In this document: positions 61,685 to 64,000 of the stretch, piece after piece
Layout of the letters: the number at the start of each line of letters is the position of its first letter
How positions within the stretch are numbered: position 1 is the stretch's first letter
Assembly: GCF_024347135.1 (NCBI RefSeq)
Contig: NZ_AP024907.1
Location: 1,603,001 to 1,667,000 of the forward strand
Source: Vibrio spartinae
Lineage (GTDB): Bacteria; Pseudomonadota; Gammaproteobacteria; Enterobacterales; Vibrionaceae
Direction of reading: 5' to 3'
DNA length: 64,000 bases
The notes under the pieces: model-generated
Told to the model about the DNA's origin: nothing
Database searches by the model: none
The model's input: only the letters and a program-made list of their open reading frames with translations
Program-made: the position numbers and the translations under genes

Positions 61685-62170
61685 TCTTGGGGGGGGGGGA
61701 AGCGCTGCTGTATCTCTACTTTTATGTACCTAGCCTCCGACCCTGATTGTCTACGCTGAAACCCAAAAAGATGCTTTTGGTTCCTTTTGACATTTATCAA
61801 AAGGAACTGGGGCGCTATTGAAGAAATTATTGAAATCGGCAAAAGCAATTGCGCACCAAACCAGCAGACTATGATTTTTACCTTCCCAGCCACCGGCCCC
61901 AAAACTGGAACATTGCAGTGCCGACACCATCCGTCTAAACACAGAAATGTTATCTCCATTCAAAAAATCGCCTTCCCAAAATCAAACTGACTTGATAATG
62001 CGTGAATCCTAACCTGCATGTTGCATATAATGGTCCGACTTGCAGATTAATTTTTATTTTATATCAATCATCTGACTGCGGTAGCGTGGTGGCTCAGGAA
62101 AGACTTGGTTAAACAGTGTTCAGTCACCATGTTCCAACAATCATAAAGAAAGCACACGAAGGGTGTTTAC
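61685..62170. other. Intergenic region between the permease and vgrG
   Basis: About 485 bases. A G11 tract lies at 61689-61699, and two overlapping hairpins around 61760-61808 share a GGTT arm (ACCCAAAAAG/CTTTTGGTT and GGTTCCTTTTGA/TCAAAAGGAACT); either could end permease transcription. Short openings here are not accepted as genes. The vgrG promoter should lie near the right end. Confidence 0.5.
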
Positions 62171-64000
62171 ATGGCAACGTTAGGATTCAGACTCACCATT
62201 GATGGCGTCAATGATGAGACATTGGTGGTCCGTGACTATCAGGGCGTCGAATCGATTTCAGACTCGGTGGATGATCAAGGTCAACCGGTTTATGGCTATC
62301 GGTATCGCATCGATATTGCCAGCCGCAACAGCGACCTGAGTTTCGAGCAGATGGTCGATAGCAGTGCATTGCTGGAAGTGCTGCGCGATCAGGAAGTGGT
62401 GCAAAAAGTGCACGGCATTATCCGCAACTTCAGCCGGGGCGATACCGGGCATCACCATACATTCTATTCACTGACGTTGGTGCCTTCTCTGGAAAGACTG
62501 TCGCTGCGCCATAACAGCCGGATCTTCCAGCAACTGGATGTGCCGGAAATTCTCTCGGTGCTGTTTCAGGAAATGGATATCAATGATTATGCGTTTTCGG
62601 TACGCCGTGAGTGTGCCAAACGCGAATACTGCGTCCAGTACCGCGAGACCGATTTAGAATTTTTCCACCGTCTGGCGGCTGAAGAAGGGCTGATGTACCA
62701 CTTTGAGCATCAGCAAGACAAGCATGTGTTAGTCATCACCGATAATTCCGAAGGGTTCGGTCGCCTTGCCATGCCGGTGCCGTATAACGCGCTGTCCGGC
62801 GGGGTGTTTGAAACTCCGTATGTCTCGACCCTGACCGAGCATAAACAAATGGACGTCAGTGACGTCCGACTGGGCGATTACAGTTTTAAAAAGCCATCCT
62901 ACAATCTGGCCCAGTCCGCCACTGGCGCTGATATGAGTTATCAGCGCGGTGACTATGAGCACTTTGACCAGCCGGGACGATTTAAAGACGACCCCAGCGG
63001 TCAGGCGTTTACGCAAATCCGCCTTGAAGCCTTGCGCCGACATGCGCATACCTTCAGCGGTAAAAGTAATGAGGCGCAACTTCAGGCCGGGAAGCGTTTT
63101 GATTTGATGGAGCACTTGGATGGTGAGATGAATCGCAATTATCTGCTGATTCAGGTCACCCATCAGGGCAGCCAGCCGCAAGCGCTGGAAGAATCCGGTG
63201 GCAGTGGTGCCACCACGTACGCCAACCAGTTTGCTGCGGTGAGCGGCGATCAGGTGTGGCGCATGACACCACGCAACAAACCAATCCTGAAATTTCCGAC
63301 CATGGGGAAAGTGGTCGGCCCTGACGGCGAAGAGATCTATTGTGATGAGCATGGCCGGGTGAAAGTGCAGTTCCCATGGGATCGCTATGGCAGCTCGAAT
63401 GAGCAAAGTTCTTGCTGGCTCCGTGTCACACAAGGTTGGGCCGGCGCGCAATATGGCATGATGGCCGTACCACGGATTGGTCACGAAGTGGTGGTGCATT
63501 TCCTCAATGGCGACCCCGATCAGCCAATCATTACCGGTCGGACATACAACGCCAATAATGTTACGCCGTATCCGTTGCCGGAGCACAAAACCAAAACGGT
63601 GATCCGCACCGAAACTCACCAAGGCGAAGGTTATAACGAACTGAGTTTTGAAGATCAGTCAGGCAGTGAAAAAATCTACCTCCATGCGCAGAAAGATACC
63701 GACACGCTGGTCGAAAACGACGCGACCACGCATATCAAGCATAACCAAAGTACCACCATCGACAATGACCGCTACAGCCATATCAAGGTCAATGATCACC
63801 ACACCGTCAGCGGTGAAGCGCGCACCAAAATCGCCAAAAGTCAGACACTGATGATTGAAGGCGAGCTACATGTGAAAGCGGGTAAAGTGTGGGTCAACGA
63901 AGCCGGTACAGAAATCCACATCAAAGCCGGTGAGCAAGTCATCATCGAAGCGGGGAATGAAATCACCCTCAAAGCCGGTGGCAGCTTCGTTAAAGTCGAT
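62171..64000 (+). CDS. vgrG: Type VI secretion spike protein VgrG, 5' part
   Basis: Open from ATG 62171 to the window edge (610 codons seen). N-terminal gp27-like domain: LEVLRDQEVVQKVHGIIRNF, SLRHNSRIFQQLDVPEILS, REYCVQYRETDLEFFHRLAA and EEGLMYHFEH. The gp5-like OB fold has GRVKVQFPWDRYG, SCWLRVTQGWAGAQYGMMAV and PRIGHEVVVHFLNGDPDQP. The beta-helix repeat region then begins (DTDTLVENDATTHIKHNQST). VgrG trimers cap the T6SS tube and carry effectors. Whether an effector domain is fused at the C-terminus cannot be seen. An AAGGGTGTTTAC leader precedes the start. Confidence 0.95.
   Translation, partial: MATLGFRLTIDGVNDETLVVRDYQGVESISDSVDDQGQPVYGYRYRIDIASRNSDLSFEQMVDSSALLEVLRDQEVVQKVHGIIRNFSRGDTGHHHTFYSLTLVPSLERLSLRHNSRIFQQLDVPEILSVLFQEMDINDYAFSVRRECAKREYCVQYRETDLEFFHRLAAEEGLMYHFEHQQDKHVLVITDNSEGFGRLAMPVPYNALSGGVFETPYVSTLTEHKQMDVSDVRLGDYSFKKPSYNLAQSATGADMSYQRGDYEHFDQPGRFKDDPSGQAFTQIRLEALRRHAHTFSGKSNEAQLQAGKRFDLMEHLDGEMNRNYLLIQVTHQGSQPQALEESGGSGATTYANQFAAVSGDQVWRMTPRNKPILKFPTMGKVVGPDGEEIYCDEHGRVKVQFPWDRYGSSNEQSSCWLRVTQGWAGAQYGMMAVPRIGHEVVVHFLNGDPDQPIITGRTYNANNVTPYPLPEHKTKTVIRTETHQGEGYNELSFEDQSGSEKIYLHAQKDTDTLVENDATTHIKHNQSTTIDNDRYSHIKVNDHHTVSGEARTKIAKSQTLMIEGELHVKAGKVWVNEAGTEIHIKAGEQVIIEAGNEITLKAGGSFVKVD

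Noticed and set aside
61648..61959. 103-codon opening on the minus strand
   Set aside because: It spans the G11 tract and hairpins, and its translation shows no domain.

Overview
The window looks like a chromosomal segment of a Vibrio or a close relative in the Vibrionaceae. The grounds are a vanchrobactin/enterobactin-type catechol siderophore locus, a type VI secretion VgrG, a B-type aconitase paralogue and a general gene style typical of Vibrio. No rRNA or tRNA gene, no complete insertion sequence and no integrase was found, so the genus call rests on gene content only.

Layout. (1) 1-6.2 kb: tricarboxylate metabolism, with the 3' end of a DASS-type anion transporter, a CitB/DcuR-type response regulator, a PrpF-family isomerase and a divergent AcnB-type aconitase. 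(2) 6.5-10.7 kb: separately transcribed accessory genes (SDR, GFA, VOC, secreted GH51 arabinofuranosidase) set in long, mostly empty spacers. (3) 11.3-19.1 kb: a complete type I Zorya anti-phage system, zorABCD, as four overlapping genes ending in a strong terminator, followed by a 14-bp tandem repeat array. (4) 19.3-42.5 kb: a catechol siderophore locus with TonB receptor, Fes-like esterase, MbtH protein, dimodular NRPS (C-A-T-E-C-A-T-TE), FepCGD-type importer, EntS-type exporter, binding lipoprotein and the 2,3-dihydroxybenzoate genes B, E, C and A. Four intergenic regions carry Fur-box-like sequences. The second adenylation domain reads as the classical Ser code. The first has an acidic pocket and is followed by an epimerase, which predicts DHB-D-(basic amino acid)-L-Ser oligoesters of the vanchrobactin/trivanchrobactin class. 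(5) 42.6-48.1 kb: a seven-gene minus-strand operon for polar amino acid (probably D-amino acid) uptake and breakdown. (6) 48.7-52.0 kb: a LacI-family repressor divergent from an ascorbate-type PTS IIA-IIB-IIC, with a perfect 18-bp inverted-repeat operator between them. (7) 52.3-53.3 kb: a secreted trypsin/V8-like protease preceded by a 15-bp-phased repeat array. (8) 53.6-59.2 kb: an amine or amino-acid catabolic cluster (AraC regulator; ornithine-cyclodeaminase/mu-crystallin-like enzyme; RidA; FAD oxidase; APC permease). (9) 59.4-61.7 kb: another AraC regulator divergent from an SLC13/DASS permease. (10) 62.2 kb to the end: a VgrG cut by the window edge.

The defence system present (Zorya I) is a known type. 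The least explained signal is a recurrent one: short tandem repeats with 14-17-bp units at about eight places, mostly in intergenic regions but also in frame inside the DHB-AMP ligase, together with a precise 15-bp phasing of GTTGTATA ahead of the protease gene.

All functions are assigned by reading motifs and gene order. No database search was run.
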